Source: Litorilituus sediminis
GTDB taxonomy: Bacteria > Pseudomonadota > Gammaproteobacteria > Enterobacterales > Alteromonadaceae
Length of the DNA stretch: 64,000 bases
NCBI RefSeq assembly: GCF_004295665.1
Contig: NZ_CP034759.1
Location: forward strand, 186,001-250,000
Reading direction: 5' to 3'
In this document: piece by piece, positions 39,096 through 49,427 of the stretch
Position numbering within the stretch: the first letter of the stretch is position 1
How the letters are laid out: every line of letters starts with the position of its first letter
Notes under the pieces: model-generated
The model's input: only the letters and a program-made list of their open reading frames with translations
The model's database searches: none
Told to the model about the DNA's origin: nothing
Made by a program: the position numbers and the translations under genes

Positions 39096-41051
39096 ATGCG
39101 TAAGATACTTTTTTTCACTGTGTTTACTTGCTTGGTTTTCCCTGCCATGGCTCAGGTTATAGAGATATCTTCACCTGATAAAAACATTACGGTTAGGGTG
39201 AATACCGCGTCTGGCAAAGTGCAATATGATGTACTTTCACATCAAGAGCTGATTATTTCACAGGCATCAGCTGGTATTCATTTGGCTGATATTACTAATA
39301 ATGGTTTGCACTATCAATCCCATAATGTCAGCTCAACAACACGAACGATTACGCCGGTTGTACAGCAAAAATCTCAGCATATTATTGAGCACTATAATCA
39401 ACTTACTATACGTTTTTTGCAGCATATCTTACTTGAATTTCGTGTTTTCAATGAAGGTGTTGCATATCGCTTTAGAAGCGATGCCGCGCGTGAGTTGACT
39501 GTTTTAAATGAAGAAATGACTTTAGCCTTTAATGAAAACTATAAGGTTTTTTATCCAAAAGAGAAGAGTTTTTACTCTCATAATGAACGTGCTTATTTAC
39601 CGACTCGTTTAAATCAATTAACTGAGCAAGATTTAGCGAGTTTGCCATTACTGGTGCAAACCCCGAAACAAAAAATAGTATTTACTGAAACAGCGCTGCA
39701 TGATTATCCTGGGCTATGGGTTGTTGGTGGCAATAATCACAGCTTATCAGGTGTGCATCCTAAGCGGGTTAAAGTTGCGCAATTAAAGCCTGGCTCAGAT
39801 AGAAACCAAGATATTAAACAAAGATATGATGATATTGCTAAGCAAACTAGCAAGCAGAAAAAGGATTTTCCATGGCGCATTTTTGCTATTAGTCAAACAG
39901 ATGAACAGCTGCTAACCAATGAGTTATCTTTTTTGTTGGCTAATGAATTAGCGATTGAAGATCCCTCATGGATAAAACCAGGTAAAGTCGCTTGGGATTG
40001 GTGGAATGCCAATAACCTTTATGGTGTTGACTTTAAAGCAGGTATTAATACACAAACCTATAAACATTATATAGATTTTGCCGCAGAGTATGGTATTGAA
40101 TACATCATTCTTGATGAAGGTTGGTATGAGTTAGGTGATGCATTAAAGATAGTACCTGATATCGATTTAGCACACCTGATTGCTTACGGACAGAGTAAAA
40201 ATGTTGATATTATTTTATGGGTTATATGGGAAACCGTAGCCGCTGATCTAGAAAATATTCTCGCGCAATATGCTGACTGGGGAGTGAAAGGCATTAAAGT
40301 GGACTTTATGCAGCGAGACGATCAAGCCATGGTGCAGTATTATTGGCGTGTGGCTAAAGTTGCAGCGGATAATAAGTTATTGGTGAATTTTCATGGCTCA
40401 TATAAACCAGCAGGGTTACGACGAACTTACCCAAATGTGATTACTAGGGAAGGGGTTAGGGGCTTAGAGCATAATAAGTGGGCTGATTATATTACTTCAA
40501 AACATAATTTGACCTTACCTTTTATTCGTATGCTAGCAGGACCTATGGATTATACCCCAGGGGCTATGGTTAATAGTCAGCCGGAAAATTTCAGCGTGTC
40601 TTTTAATCGCCCGATGAGCAAAACGACTCGTGCCCATCAAATTGCTTTATATATTGTCTTTGAAAGCCCCTTACAAATGCTAGCAGATAGCCCATCGAAT
40701 TATTTAGCCAATAAGCCAAGCACAGAATTTATTAGTCATATACCAACGGTTTGGGATGAAACTCAAGTGCTATCGGCTAAATTTCAGGATCATATTATAA
40801 CGGCACGACGTTCTGACAAAGCATGGTATATCGGTATTATGGGCAACGAGCAAGCAAGAACATTTGATCTAGATTTGAATTTTTTATCAGCTGGGCGCTA
40901 TCAATTAACGTCAATGGCTGATGGTATAAATGCTGATAAATACGCGAGTGATATCCGCCAAGATATCACCACAGTAACCAAGCAAAGTAAGTTTAGCGTA
41001 ACTTTAGCCCCTAATGGCGGCTGGGCGGCGCGGATTGTACCTTTACCTTAA
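39096..41051 (+). CDS. Glycoside hydrolase family 97 protein
   Basis: A 651-residue exported alpha-glycosidase. A signal peptide (RKILFFTVFTCLVFPAMA) is followed by the N-terminal beta-sandwich (about 20-270), a (beta/alpha)8 barrel and a C-terminal sandwich, the GH97 order. YIILDEGWYE, GIKVDFMQRDDQ and VITREGVRGLEHNKW are characteristic. The Asp of KVDFMQ (about residue 403) occupies the place of the nucleophile in retaining alpha-galactosidase-like members, so a retaining mechanism is more likely than the inverting SusB type; this needs a proper alignment. The gene stands alone, with no SusC/D-type or TonB receptor genes nearby. Confidence 0.88.
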   Translation: MRKILFFTVFTCLVFPAMAQVIEISSPDKNITVRVNTASGKVQYDVLSHQELIISQASAGIHLADITNNGLHYQSHNVSSTTRTITPVVQQKSQHIIEHYNQLTIRFLQHILLEFRVFNEGVAYRFRSDAARELTVLNEEMTLAFNENYKVFYPKEKSFYSHNERAYLPTRLNQLTEQDLASLPLLVQTPKQKIVFTETALHDYPGLWVVGGNNHSLSGVHPKRVKVAQLKPGSDRNQDIKQRYDDIAKQTSKQKKDFPWRIFAISQTDEQLLTNELSFLLANELAIEDPSWIKPGKVAWDWWNANNLYGVDFKAGINTQTYKHYIDFAAEYGIEYIILDEGWYELGDALKIVPDIDLAHLIAYGQSKNVDIILWVIWETVAADLENILAQYADWGVKGIKVDFMQRDDQAMVQYYWRVAKVAADNKLLVNFHGSYKPAGLRRTYPNVITREGVRGLEHNKWADYITSKHNLTLPFIRMLAGPMDYTPGAMVNSQPENFSVSFNRPMSKTTRAHQIALYIVFESPLQMLADSPSNYLANKPSTEFISHIPTVWDETQVLSAKFQDHIITARRSDKAWYIGIMGNEQARTFDLDLNFLSAGRYQLTSMADGINADKYASDIRQDITTVTKQSKFSVTLAPNGGWAARIVPLP

Positions 41052-41119
41052 TAACAGGTAATGGATGTAAACGGATAGTTGAGGTTATTGCCTTAGAGAA
41101 AGTAACGGGTATAGAAAAG

Positions 41120-42304
41120 ATGAGAAAACAACAGCCAATCACAGAGTTAGTTTTTGATGGTGACAATAATATTGATCCCTATGGCGCAGTCGTACCGCCT
41201 GTTTATCAAAGTTCATTATTTACTTTTGATAGCTGGGAGTCATTAGAGCAGGCTTTTGCCGATAAAGAAAATAGCGTGATTTATACGCGAGGAAATAATC
41301 CTACGGTGCAATTTGTCGAGCAAAAACTCGCCTCACTTGCTGGTGGTGAAAAAGCTAAGCTGTTTTCCTCTGGCATGGCAGCAATATCGGCAGGCATTAT
41401 TCATTTTTTAGCTCAGGGCGATCACTTGATCACCTTAAAAAATATTTACGGACCAACAGCCACCTTAATACGCAATGTGCTCGTTGCTAAAATGGGTGTT
41501 GAAGTAAGCTATGTATCTGGTGAGTGCCTTAATGAAATTGAGCAGGCAATAAAGCCGAATACTCGATTGATTTATCTTGAAAGCCCATCCTCTGTGGTTT
41601 TCTCTTTACAAGATTTAGAACAAATTAGCGCGTTAGCGAAAAAACATAATATTGCCACTATGATAGATAACACTTGGGCAACGCCAATCTATCAAAAGCC
41701 TTTGGCGTTAGGGATTGATTTAGAGGTACACTCTTGCTCAAAATATCTTGGCGGCCACAGTGATATCATTGCCGGGGCTTTAATTGCTCGCCAGTCGTTA
41801 ATTAAAGACATTTGCTTACAAGAGTACGAGTTACTAGGAGCTAAGCTTGCCCCTGTGGAAGCAAGTATGCTGCTTAGAAGTTTACGTACCTTGCCTCTGA
41901 GAATGGAAAGGCATCAACAAAGCGCGCTGCGTGTGGCTGAGTTTTTACAACAACAACCCCAAGTTGCTAAAGTATTTTATCCTGGCTTGCCATCATTTGC
42001 GCAAGCCTCGCTTGCAAGGCAACAAATGACAGGGTTTAGTGGTTTATTTAGTTTTAAACTTAATACCGATGACTTAGCAAAGATCAAAAAGTTTTTTAAT
42101 GCCCTGATCTTATTTCAAAAGGGAGTTAGTTGGGGAGGGCATGAAAGCCTGATATATGCACCTGCGATTAGTTGTAGTGTTGAGCAGACGCCTGAGCATA
42201 TGCAGCGCATGGGAATTTCGTATAGCGATATGAGAATATCGATTGGTCTAGAAAATGCGGAAGATTTAATTGCCGATTTAGCCAATGCCTTGGCTAAGCT
42301 ATAA
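41120..42304 (+). CDS. Cystathionine beta-lyase-like PLP enzyme
   Basis: A 394-residue Cys/Met-metabolism aminotransferase-fold enzyme. The start PYGAVVPPVYQSSLFTF, the YTRGNNPT and FSSGMAAIS segments and the PLP lysine in VHSCSKYLGGHSD (about residue 208) are all present, and the C-terminal GISYSDMRISIGLENAEDLI closes the fold. It could be a cystathionine beta-lyase, gamma-lyase or methionine gamma-lyase; the sequence by eye does not decide, so I give no symbol. It follows the GH97 gene by 68 bases on the same strand. Confidence 0.85.
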   Translation: MRKQQPITELVFDGDNNIDPYGAVVPPVYQSSLFTFDSWESLEQAFADKENSVIYTRGNNPTVQFVEQKLASLAGGEKAKLFSSGMAAISAGIIHFLAQGDHLITLKNIYGPTATLIRNVLVAKMGVEVSYVSGECLNEIEQAIKPNTRLIYLESPSSVVFSLQDLEQISALAKKHNIATMIDNTWATPIYQKPLALGIDLEVHSCSKYLGGHSDIIAGALIARQSLIKDICLQEYELLGAKLAPVEASMLLRSLRTLPLRMERHQQSALRVAEFLQQQPQVAKVFYPGLPSFAQASLARQQMTGFSGLFSFKLNTDDLAKIKKFFNALILFQKGVSWGGHESLIYAPAISCSVEQTPEHMQRMGISYSDMRISIGLENAEDLIADLANALAKL

Positions 42305-42305
42305 A

Positions 42306-42399
42306 TAATACCAATTGAAATAGTCATTTAAACAGTTCAGAGCTGTATCCTTATGGCGAGAGTAAAGGCATAAAGCATATTATTCTCGCCTGTTAAAAA
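42306..42399. repeat. Possible degenerate palindromic repeat
   Basis: It begins AATACCAATTGAAATAG, similar to the left end of the MITE-like element at 46.65 kb, and contains a hairpin GGCGAGAGTA/TATTCTCGCC (42355-42390, ten pairs with one G-U) over a 16-base loop. It is likely a remnant of a dispersed repeat family. The rest of the gene-free stretch to 42851 is AT-rich and holds a DnaA-box pair. Confidence 0.35.
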
Positions 42400-42444
42400 T
42401 AACCTTACTTTGGTCAAATCTTGACCCTATATCCGAGTAAAACT

Positions 42445-42467
42445 TTATCCACTAAAGTTGTGGATAA
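42445..42467. promoter_or_regulatory. Inverted pair of DnaA boxes
   Basis: TTATCCACT (42445-42453) faces TGTGGATAA (42459-42467), whose reverse complement is the perfect consensus TTATCCACA; five bases separate them. They lie about 385 bases upstream of the MATE-uvrB pair. Chance occurrence is possible. Confidence 0.4.
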
Positions 42468-42851
42468 CTTTGTGAGTTAAAGTGTAATGAAATCGTACAT
42501 TTTCGTTTTTACTGGTCTACAAGCAAGTCAAATGATTTTTACATATTTTTATTTTTCTTTAGTTTCAAAAGGTTATCTTGGTTTGTTGGTTTTTTGTCTA
42601 CTTAGGGTGATTTTTGAACATTCATGGCGTTAGCCTTATTTAGGTGTGTATACTCCTTCAATTATTTACTAAGTCTTTGTCGTTTATGGTATTTCATTTG
42701 CTGTTAGCTAAGAATGAATGTCCCTGTTGTTATTGAAATGCTTACTTACACCTTTATTAAATCAACTTTGGGGTAATACTAGGTAAAAATAGCTATTTCT
42801 TTTACAATAGGTGTTGCTTTGCTAACAAATACCAACCACTGATAAGACTAA

Positions 42852-44240
42852 ATGACCAAAGAATCAAATTCTGCGCCGAGTAAAAGGCGTGCTAATCTGC
42901 TAGAAGCCCCTGTTGCTGATACATTAAAACAAATGACCATACCTATGATATACGGCATGGTATTGTTAATGACTTTTAATCTGGTCGATACTTTTTTTGT
43001 CGGCTTATTAGGCACGCAACCATTAGCTGCCATTAGCTTTACTTTTCCTGTGACCTTTACCGTACTCAGTTTAACTATTGGTTTAGGCATAGGTACTTCA
43101 GCGGTTATTGCTAAATTACTCGGCAAAAAAGATCAATGTACGGCGAAAGACTCTGCAACAGCCGCTATGTATTTAGCTGCGATTATTGTTGCCAGTTTAT
43201 CCTTTGTTGGTTATCTGTTTACCGATGAATTGTTTACTCTATTGGGCGCACAAGCTTCATTGTTACCGTTAATACATGATTATATTGATATTTGGTATAT
43301 AGGAAGTGTTTGCTTAATTGGTCCTATGATAGGTAACGCTATTTTAAGGGCGTCAGGAGACACCAAAACGCCCAGTCTGGTTATGGGCAGTGCCGGTTTA
43401 GTTAACGCGATACTTGATCCTATTTTTATTTTTGGTTTAGGCCCCATACCTGCGATTGGCATAAAAGGGGCAGCAATAGCCACGCTAGTTTCTTGGATAT
43501 TTGGTTTAGCCTTTGTGCTTAATATTTTAACGCGTAAATTAGATTTAATTCATACTCATATTATCCCGTTTCACAAATTACTACCGGCTTGTAAGAGTAT
43601 TTTAAAAATTGGTTTACCTGCTGCTGGCGCTAATATGTTAACACCAATAGCGGCAGCGATAATGACCGCGATTGTTGCCACTTATGGTGAATCTGCGGTT
43701 GCGGCTTTTGGTGTTGGCTCTCGTATCGAGTCAATTGCCTGTTTAGTTGTACTTGCTATGTCAATGACATTACCGCCTTTTATTAGTCAGAACTTTGGTG
43801 CAGGGCATATGCATCGTGTTGAAGAAGCTTATAAGGTGTCAGTTAAATTTGTCATGCTATGGCAGTTAGTTATTTTTGTTATTCTCGTTGGCTTAGCTCC
43901 ATGGATAGCAAGCGCATTTGCCAAAGAGCAAGCCGTTGAAGATATCATCAAGTTATTTATTTGGATTTTACCGCTGGGTTATGGTTTGCAGGGGATCATT
44001 ATTTTAACGAATTCATCTTTTAATGCACTGCACAAGCCTATGATTGCACTGTGGTTAAGTATTGTTAGATTATTTGTTTGTTATGTGCCATTAGCTTATT
44101 TAGGTTCATACCTTTATGGTTTACAAGGCTTTTTCATCGGTGCGTTATTGGGTAATGTCCTTATGGCGACGATCTCGTATAGATTATTTAGCAAACAGTT
44201 TACTAGTACCAGTTCAGTATCACAGGTAGAGTCAATATGA
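42852..44240 (+). CDS. MATE-family efflux transporter
   Basis: A 462-residue protein with about 12 membrane segments. [55 protein letters not shown] and [16 protein letters not shown] mark a MATE of the DinF/MepA-like branch, distinct from the NorM-type gene at 2.2 kb. Its last codons overlap the uvrB start (ATGA), so uvrB is translated from the same message. The physiological substrate is unknown. Confidence 0.88.
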   Translation: MTKESNSAPSKRRANLLEAPVADTLKQMTIPMIYGMVLLMTFNLVDTFFVGLLGTQPLAAISFTFPVTFTVLSLTIGLGIGTSAVIAKLLGKKDQCTAKDSATAAMYLAAIIVASLSFVGYLFTDELFTLLGAQASLLPLIHDYIDIWYIGSVCLIGPMIGNAILRASGDTKTPSLVMGSAGLVNAILDPIFIFGLGPIPAIGIKGAAIATLVSWIFGLAFVLNILTRKLDLIHTHIIPFHKLLPACKSILKIGLPAAGANMLTPIAAAIMTAIVATYGESAVAAFGVGSRIESIACLVVLAMSMTLPPFISQNFGAGHMHRVEEAYKVSVKFVMLWQLVIFVILVGLAPWIASAFAKEQAVEDIIKLFIWILPLGYGLQGIIILTNSSFNALHKPMIALWLSIVRLFVCYVPLAYLGSYLYGLQGFFIGALLGNVLMATISYRLFSKQFTSTSSVSQVESI

Positions 44241-46246
44241 AGTCATTAACATTAGCCTCTGATTATACGCCAAGCGGCGATCAGCCCACGGCCATTAAAC
44301 AATTGCTTGATGGTATTGAGTCAGGTTTAGCTCATCAAACGCTACTTGGTGTGACTGGCTCAGGTAAAACCTTTACTATTGCTAACGTTATCGAGAAGCT
44401 TAATCGTCCCACCATGATGTTAGCGCCTAATAAAACCTTAGCAGCACAGCTTTATGGGGAAATGAAAGAATTCTTTCCAAACAATGCTGTTGAATATTTT
44501 GTCTCTTACTATGACTACTACCAACCTGAAGCCTATGTGCCAACAACCGATACCTTTATAGAGAAAGATGCCTCGGTAAATGAACACATTGAGCAAATGA
44601 GGTTATCGGCCACGAAAGCTTTATTAGAGCGTCGAGATGTGATCATTATTGCATCAGTATCAGCAATTTACGGTCTTGGCGACCCTGATTCTTACTTGAA
44701 GATGATGCTACACATCAGTGTTGGCGATATTATCAATCAGCGTGATATTTTAAGGCGATTAGCAGAGTTACAATATACCCGTAATGATGTCGCCTTTGCT
44801 CGGGCAACCTATCGAGTTCGCGGTGATGTTATCGATATCTTTCCGGCTGAATCTGACCGCTTAGCGTTACGGGTAGAGCTGTTTGATGAGGAGATTGAAC
44901 GTATCAGCCAGTTTGACCCGCTAACAGGGCAAGTGGAAAGAACCTTAGCGCGTGTGACTATTTATCCTAAAACGCATTATGCAACACCCAGAGATAAAAT
45001 CTTAGCGGCGGTTGAGTCAATTAAAATTGAATTAAAGGACAGGGCACAGCAATTAAAAGATAATAACAAGTTAGTTGAAGAGCAGCGTATCAGTCAGCGA
45101 ACACAATTTGATATTGAAATGATGACTGAGCTTGGCTATTGCTCAGGCATTGAAAACTATTCAAGGTATTTATCGGGAAGAGAGCCAGGTGAGGCGCCGC
45201 CAACCTTGTTTGACTATTTGCCTGATGATGGTTTATTGATTATTGACGAGTCACATGTCACCGTACCGCAAATTGGCGCTATGTATAAAGGCGATAGATC
45301 CCGTAAAGAAAATCTAGTGCAGTACGGCTTTAGGCTTCCTTCAGCACTTGATAATAGACCAATGAAATTTGAAGAGTTCGAAGCGTTAGCACCACAAACT
45401 ATTTATGTTTCAGCAACACCGAGCAAATATGAAATAGAAAAATCATCAGGTGATATTGCTGAGCAAGTGGTTAGGCCTACTGGATTGTTAGATCCAGAAA
45501 TTGAAGTGCGGCCAGTAGAAACACAAGTTGATGATTTACTCTCAGAAATTAATAAGCGCGTACCGTTAAATGAACGTGTTCTTGCCACCACACTTACTAA
45601 ACGTATGGCAGAAGATTTAACCGATTATTTAGATGAACACGGCATTAAAACTCGCTACTTACATTCAGATGTTGATACGGTTGAGCGAATGGAGATCATT
45701 CGAGATTTTCGTTTAGGTAAGTTTGATGTCCTTATCGGTATTAACTTGTTGCGCGAAGGCTTGGATATGCCTGAAGTGTCGCTTGTGGCGATTTTAGATG
45801 CAGATAAGGAAGGCTTTTTACGTTCAGAGCGTTCACTTATTCAAACCATTGGCCGTGCTGCGCGTAATATCAATGGTAAAGCTATTTTATATGCAGATAG
45901 AATTACTGGCTCTATGCGCACGGCGATAGATGAAACTGAGCGTCGTAGGGCTAAGCAGCATCAGTATAATATTGACAATAATATTCAGCCTAAAGGCGTT
46001 ATCAGAAAAATAACGGATGTCATGGATGTTGATGGTTATAGCGATGCACAGGCGCTAGATAAAGTTGCCCAGCAAACAGCGAATTATCAAGTTGATGCGC
46101 CAATGCTGACAACCAAAGAAATTGATGAAAAAATAGCGCAGCTTGAAAAGGACATGCTTGCTCATGCGCAAAACCTCGAGTTTGAACAAGCTGCTGCTAT
46201 TCGTGATGATATTGCTAAGCTAAGACTAGCGCAATTATCGAGTTAA
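44237..46246 (+). CDS. uvrB: Excinuclease ABC subunit B
   Basis: A 669-residue helicase-like nucleotide excision repair protein. Walker [18 protein letters not shown] is at about residues 37-53, the beta-hairpin [12 protein letters not shown] follows at about 95, helicase motifs include [15 protein letters not shown] and the later [12 protein letters not shown], and the C-terminal UVR motif ([29 protein letters not shown]) binds UvrC. Length matches E. coli (673). I see no clear LexA box upstream of it or of the overlapping MATE gene. Confidence 0.98.
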   Translation: MKSLTLASDYTPSGDQPTAIKQLLDGIESGLAHQTLLGVTGSGKTFTIANVIEKLNRPTMMLAPNKTLAAQLYGEMKEFFPNNAVEYFVSYYDYYQPEAYVPTTDTFIEKDASVNEHIEQMRLSATKALLERRDVIIIASVSAIYGLGDPDSYLKMMLHISVGDIINQRDILRRLAELQYTRNDVAFARATYRVRGDVIDIFPAESDRLALRVELFDEEIERISQFDPLTGQVERTLARVTIYPKTHYATPRDKILAAVESIKIELKDRAQQLKDNNKLVEEQRISQRTQFDIEMMTELGYCSGIENYSRYLSGREPGEAPPTLFDYLPDDGLLIIDESHVTVPQIGAMYKGDRSRKENLVQYGFRLPSALDNRPMKFEEFEALAPQTIYVSATPSKYEIEKSSGDIAEQVVRPTGLLDPEIEVRPVETQVDDLLSEINKRVPLNERVLATTLTKRMAEDLTDYLDEHGIKTRYLHSDVDTVERMEIIRDFRLGKFDVLIGINLLREGLDMPEVSLVAILDADKEGFLRSERSLIQTIGRAARNINGKAILYADRITGSMRTAIDETERRRAKQHQYNIDNNIQPKGVIRKITDVMDVDGYSDAQALDKVAQQTANYQVDAPMLTTKEIDEKIAQLEKDMLAHAQNLEFEQAAAIRDDIAKLRLAQLSS

Positions 46247-46265
46247 CGGGCGGTTTACGGGTAAG

Positions 46266-46478
46266 TCATTTAAGGTCGACTATTGAATATTGACCAATAA
46301 TATTGGCCACAGCGGTACTATTACAGTTACTTAAATGACTTATTTCTTCAATAATACGATCTTGAATATCCACGGGAAACAATAACAGCTGCTCTAAATA
46401 CAGATGAGCTTGTGTTTCATTGTTGGCATTGATCATTTGGTTTAAGCACTTTGCTTGATATTTCCAGGTAGCGCTCAT
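46266..46478 (-). CDS. Small hypothetical protein
   Basis: A 70-residue protein with AAGGAT five bases before the ATG on the minus strand. It is helical, with four cysteines or polar clusters spread out and no membrane segment (FPVDIQDRIIEEISHLSNC in the middle). It converges on uvrB with a 19-base gap. No family recognised; a real gene is likely because of the ribosome site and balanced composition. Confidence 0.5.
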   Translation of the reverse strand: MSATWKYQAKCLNQMINANNETQAHLYLEQLLLFPVDIQDRIIEEISHLSNCNSTAVANIIGQYSIVDLK

Positions 46479-46649
46479 AGGTAATCCTTAGAAAAAAATT
46501 GGACACCTATTAAGTCTAGAACAAGTAATGACGCGGGTTAGAAGGATTTTTTATTAAAAGAAAATCAAAGGAAGATAATATTCTATAGTAATTTAAGTAA
46601 TTAAAATTACGGCATTTATTATTAAAGCTACTTAAGGCTTTTATACAAT

Positions 46650-46920
46650 ATAATACCAAATTGATTAAGTATTTGATCATTTAGCGAGAATTAAAAGGCT
46701 TATAAGCAAGGCGCTAATTGCAAAGAATGGTTATTCCCTTGTTAAAATTAGCAACGCTGGGTATAAGCCTTTTAAACTCGCCCTTTGGGAGTTCAAGAAT
46801 AACATGATAACCGCACAATATTTATTTGATGTAGAGCGACTATATCTTCATAAATCTTGTTTGTTCTAATGCTATTCTTGTAACTCTAAGTGACTAAATA
46901 TTTAATCAAATTTGTATAAT
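46650..46920. repeat. MITE-like element with terminal inverted repeats
   Basis: The ends 46650-46674 and 46896-46920 are inverted repeats, 21 of 25 bases identical, with weaker similarity extending inward. Inside the left half a long imperfect palindrome (46684-46781) pairs GCGAG/CTCGC, TTAAAAGGCTTATA with TATAAGCCTTTTAA, and CGCTAATT with AATTAGCA. There is no coding capacity, as expected of a miniature inverted-repeat element moved in trans. It occupies most of the gene-free stretch 46479-46932. Confidence 0.6.
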
Positions 46921-46932
46921 ACTTTATTTTCG

Positions 46933-47895
46933 TTATTTTCCGCAGTGAGGGCAGTGTTTACCGTGTTTTCCTTGCTTAATTAAACGAATGCTGCGATGTA
47001 AATCTTCTGGGCTTATTTCCAACTTGTCTGCGAGATCGGTTAGCGCTTGGTACTCGTGTCTATCGATAGTACCGTCGGTTAAAGCACTTTCAATATAGAC
47101 ATCAAGTTTCTTTTTTCGCTCTCTTAATTCTTCACCAAAGCGTGCCGCTAGCATACCGGCAGGTAAGGCCACTAAACCTACACCAATTAACATAATAAAG
47201 GTAGAAATAAGTTTACCTAACGGGGTGATTGGTACCACATCACCATAGCCAACGGTAGTCATAGTTACTACTGCCCACCATAGTGAGCGCAAAATGCTGC
47301 CAAAGTATTCTGGTTGCACCTTACCTTCGACCGCGTGCATTAAGCTAGCGGCAATTACGATAAGGAATAAGATCACCATCATGGCGGCGGTAATACTTTT
47401 AAGCTCTTTATTGACTACTGTGATAAAGATATTAAAACCTTTAAAGTAGTGGGTGAGTTTTAGTAGCCTTAACACCCTTAATAAACGTAACGCACGTAAA
47501 TCTAAGGATAAAAACATTGCGATGATAAAAGGTAAAATTGTTATCAAGTCAATTAAAGCTACTGGACTTATAGCGTAGCGAAGTCGGGCTTTAGTGGCCG
47601 ACATGCCGTGATACTTAGGCGCTTCAACACAGCACCATACGCGTAATAGGTATTCTAAACAAAAGATACTCAGTGAGATAAATTCAAAAAGATAGAATTG
47701 CTGCTTAAATCTTTGATGATAACTGGCTTCAGAGGCTAAAATAGCTGCAATAACATTGCTAATAATTAAGATGACTAAAAAGTAGGTTACACATTTAGCT
47801 AGCACACTCTTGTGAGCTTCAGACTCTAAAACTTGATAAGTTCTTATTCGCAGTGATGGCTTAACATCATTTGTTGTCTTCTGACGCTTTATCAT
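46933..47895 (-). CDS. Voltage-gated potassium channel-like ion transporter
   Basis: A 320-residue membrane protein of the six-segment ion transport family. An arginine-rich S4-like segment (LRALRLLRVLRLLKLTHYF, about residue 130) precedes the pore with filter TTVGYGD (about residue 219), specific for K+. After S6 comes a soluble tail with a short conserved-looking helical region (DGTIDRHEYQALTDLADKLEI) and a C-terminal CPHCGK, which resembles half a zinc knuckle. Function in K+ homeostasis is inferred. It is 18 bases downstream of queC and likely co-transcribed. Confidence 0.87.
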   Translation of the reverse strand: MIKRQKTTNDVKPSLRIRTYQVLESEAHKSVLAKCVTYFLVILIISNVIAAILASEASYHQRFKQQFYLFEFISLSIFCLEYLLRVWCCVEAPKYHGMSATKARLRYAISPVALIDLITILPFIIAMFLSLDLRALRLLRVLRLLKLTHYFKGFNIFITVVNKELKSITAAMMVILFLIVIAASLMHAVEGKVQPEYFGSILRSLWWAVVTMTTVGYGDVVPITPLGKLISTFIMLIGVGLVALPAGMLAARFGEELRERKKKLDVYIESALTDGTIDRHEYQALTDLADKLEISPEDLHRSIRLIKQGKHGKHCPHCGK

Positions 47896-47913
47896 GAGTG
47901 CACTTTATTAAAA

Positions 47914-48579
47914 TTATAAGCTGCTTTCGTAGCTGATAGGGTCTACTTCATTGTTATCGCGAAATGCTTCAAGACGCTCTTGGCATGCGCCACATTTACC
48001 GCAGGCTTTTTCGCGGCCATTGTAACAGGTCCAGGTGTTACTGTAATCAAGCCCCATAGCCAGGCCATCAGCTAAAATAGCGGTTTTATCTACTGTTAAG
48101 TAGGGACTAAAAATCTCGACGCTTTCATAGTTAGCGATTTTACAGACATCATTCATTTTCATGACAAACTCTGGACGACAATCAGGGTAAATTGCATGAT
48201 CGCCTGAATGAGCGCCATAGTATACTTGGCTAGCACCAACCGATACCGCATAACCCACCGCAAGAGAAAGTAAAATCATATTGCGATTAGGCACTACGGT
48301 AGACTTCATATTTTCCGCTTCATAATGACCTTCTGGTATCTCAATATCATCAGTTAAAGATGAGCCGGCTAAAAGTTGGTTTATCGCAGAAATATCAATG
48401 ACTTTATGTTCTATTTTTAGCTTGTTGCACACAGTGCGTGCGCAGTCTAATTCTTTAACGTGACGTTGCCCATAATCAAAGGATAATGCATAGACTTGCT
48501 TGCCATCTTTCAGGGCGCGATTGAGTACGGTGAATGAGTCCATGCCACCAGAATAAATAACAACAACTTTTTCAGTCAT
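47914..48579 (-). CDS. queC: 7-cyano-7-deazaguanine synthase QueC
   Basis: A 221-residue enzyme converting CDG to preQ0 in queuosine synthesis. The PP-loop [14 protein letters not shown] is at the N-terminus, SFDYGQRH follows, and the C-terminal zinc site is [18 protein letters not shown] with four cysteines. Full length for the family. It is divergent from queE, which makes the preceding intermediate, across a 94-base region holding a perfect 19-base palindrome. Confidence 0.97.
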   Translation of the reverse strand: MTEKVVVIYSGGMDSFTVLNRALKDGKQVYALSFDYGQRHVKELDCARTVCNKLKIEHKVIDISAINQLLAGSSLTDDIEIPEGHYEAENMKSTVVPNRNMILLSLAVGYAVSVGASQVYYGAHSGDHAIYPDCRPEFVMKMNDVCKIANYESVEIFSPYLTVDKTAILADGLAMGLDYSNTWTCYNGREKACGKCGACQERLEAFRDNNEVDPISYESSL

Positions 48580-48613
48580 TAGACGAGTCTCTTGAGGTAT
48601 AATAAAAAAACAT

Positions 48614-48632
48614 TTTGCTTACTGTAAGCAAA
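48614..48632. promoter_or_regulatory. Perfect palindrome between queC and queE
   Basis: TTTGCTTAC-T-GTAAGCAAA is a perfect 9+1+9 inverted repeat midway between the divergent starts. A second, wider repeat (TGAGGTAT at about 48592 and ATACCTCA at about 48649) brackets it. The position suggests an operator acting on both genes; the regulator is unknown. Confidence 0.5.
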
Positions 48633-48673
48633 TTAGCATTTTACTTGAAATACCTCATAGGCTAAAGCATAAA

Positions 48674-49351
48674 GTGAATACCGTAGAATATAAAATCAAC
48701 GAATTGTTTGAAACAATTCAAGGAGAAGGTGCATTTACAGGCCAGCCTTCTATTTTCATTCGTTTACAGGGCTGTCCTGTTGCCTGTTCTTGGTGTGATA
48801 CCAAGCATACATGGGAAATAGAACTCGAAGATAAAGTAACAAAAGAGCAAATTATTGCCAAAACACAAGAAACATCGCAATGGGCAAGCTTTTCTCCTGA
48901 GCAAATTCTTAGCTTATTTAAAGTGCAAGGTTTTAAAGCTAAGCATATCGTGATCACCGGTGGTGAGCCTTGTATGGTGGATTTAACGCCATTATGCCAA
49001 ACATTAGAAAAAGCAGGTTATAGCTGTCAGATAGAAACATCAGGTACTTTTGATGTTCGCACTACTAAAGATTGCTGGGTGACGGTTTCTCCTAAAGTAA
49101 ACATGCGTGGAGGTTATGAAATTCTGGCCAGCGCCATGAAACGAGCAAATGAAATTAAACACCCGGTGGCAACTGAGCAACATGTTGACGATCTTAAATC
49201 ATTGCTTGCTAAACATAAGGTAACCAATACGCCGGTTTATTTGCAGCCTATTAGTCAAAAGCAACGGGCGACTGAATTAGCGATTGCAACCTGTATTGAA
49301 AATAATTGGCGTCTATCGGTACAGGTACATAAGTATATAGGCATTGAATAA
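48674..49351 (+). CDS. queE: 7-carboxy-7-deazaguanine synthase QueE
   Basis: A 225-residue radical-SAM enzyme that turns carboxytetrahydropterin into CDG. The start is GTG at 48674. INELFETIQGEGAFTGQPSIFIRLQGC leads into the cluster-binding CPVACSWC, a CxxxxxxC-type spacing typical of QueE-like proteins with CxxC following, then the HIVITGGEPCM motif. The C-terminal PISQKQRATELAI and VQVHKYIGIE end the fold. Its divergent arrangement with queC fits coordinated queuosine synthesis. Confidence 0.95.
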   Translation: MNTVEYKINELFETIQGEGAFTGQPSIFIRLQGCPVACSWCDTKHTWEIELEDKVTKEQIIAKTQETSQWASFSPEQILSLFKVQGFKAKHIVITGGEPCMVDLTPLCQTLEKAGYSCQIETSGTFDVRTTKDCWVTVSPKVNMRGGYEILASAMKRANEIKHPVATEQHVDDLKSLLAKHKVTNTPVYLQPISQKQRATELAIATCIENNWRLSVQVHKYIGIE

Positions 49352-49427
49352 TCACTGAAATTGTTTGTTAAACATACAATTTAAGGTATTCTTTTCTATA
49401 CTGATAGGATGTTTAGTATAAAATAGG

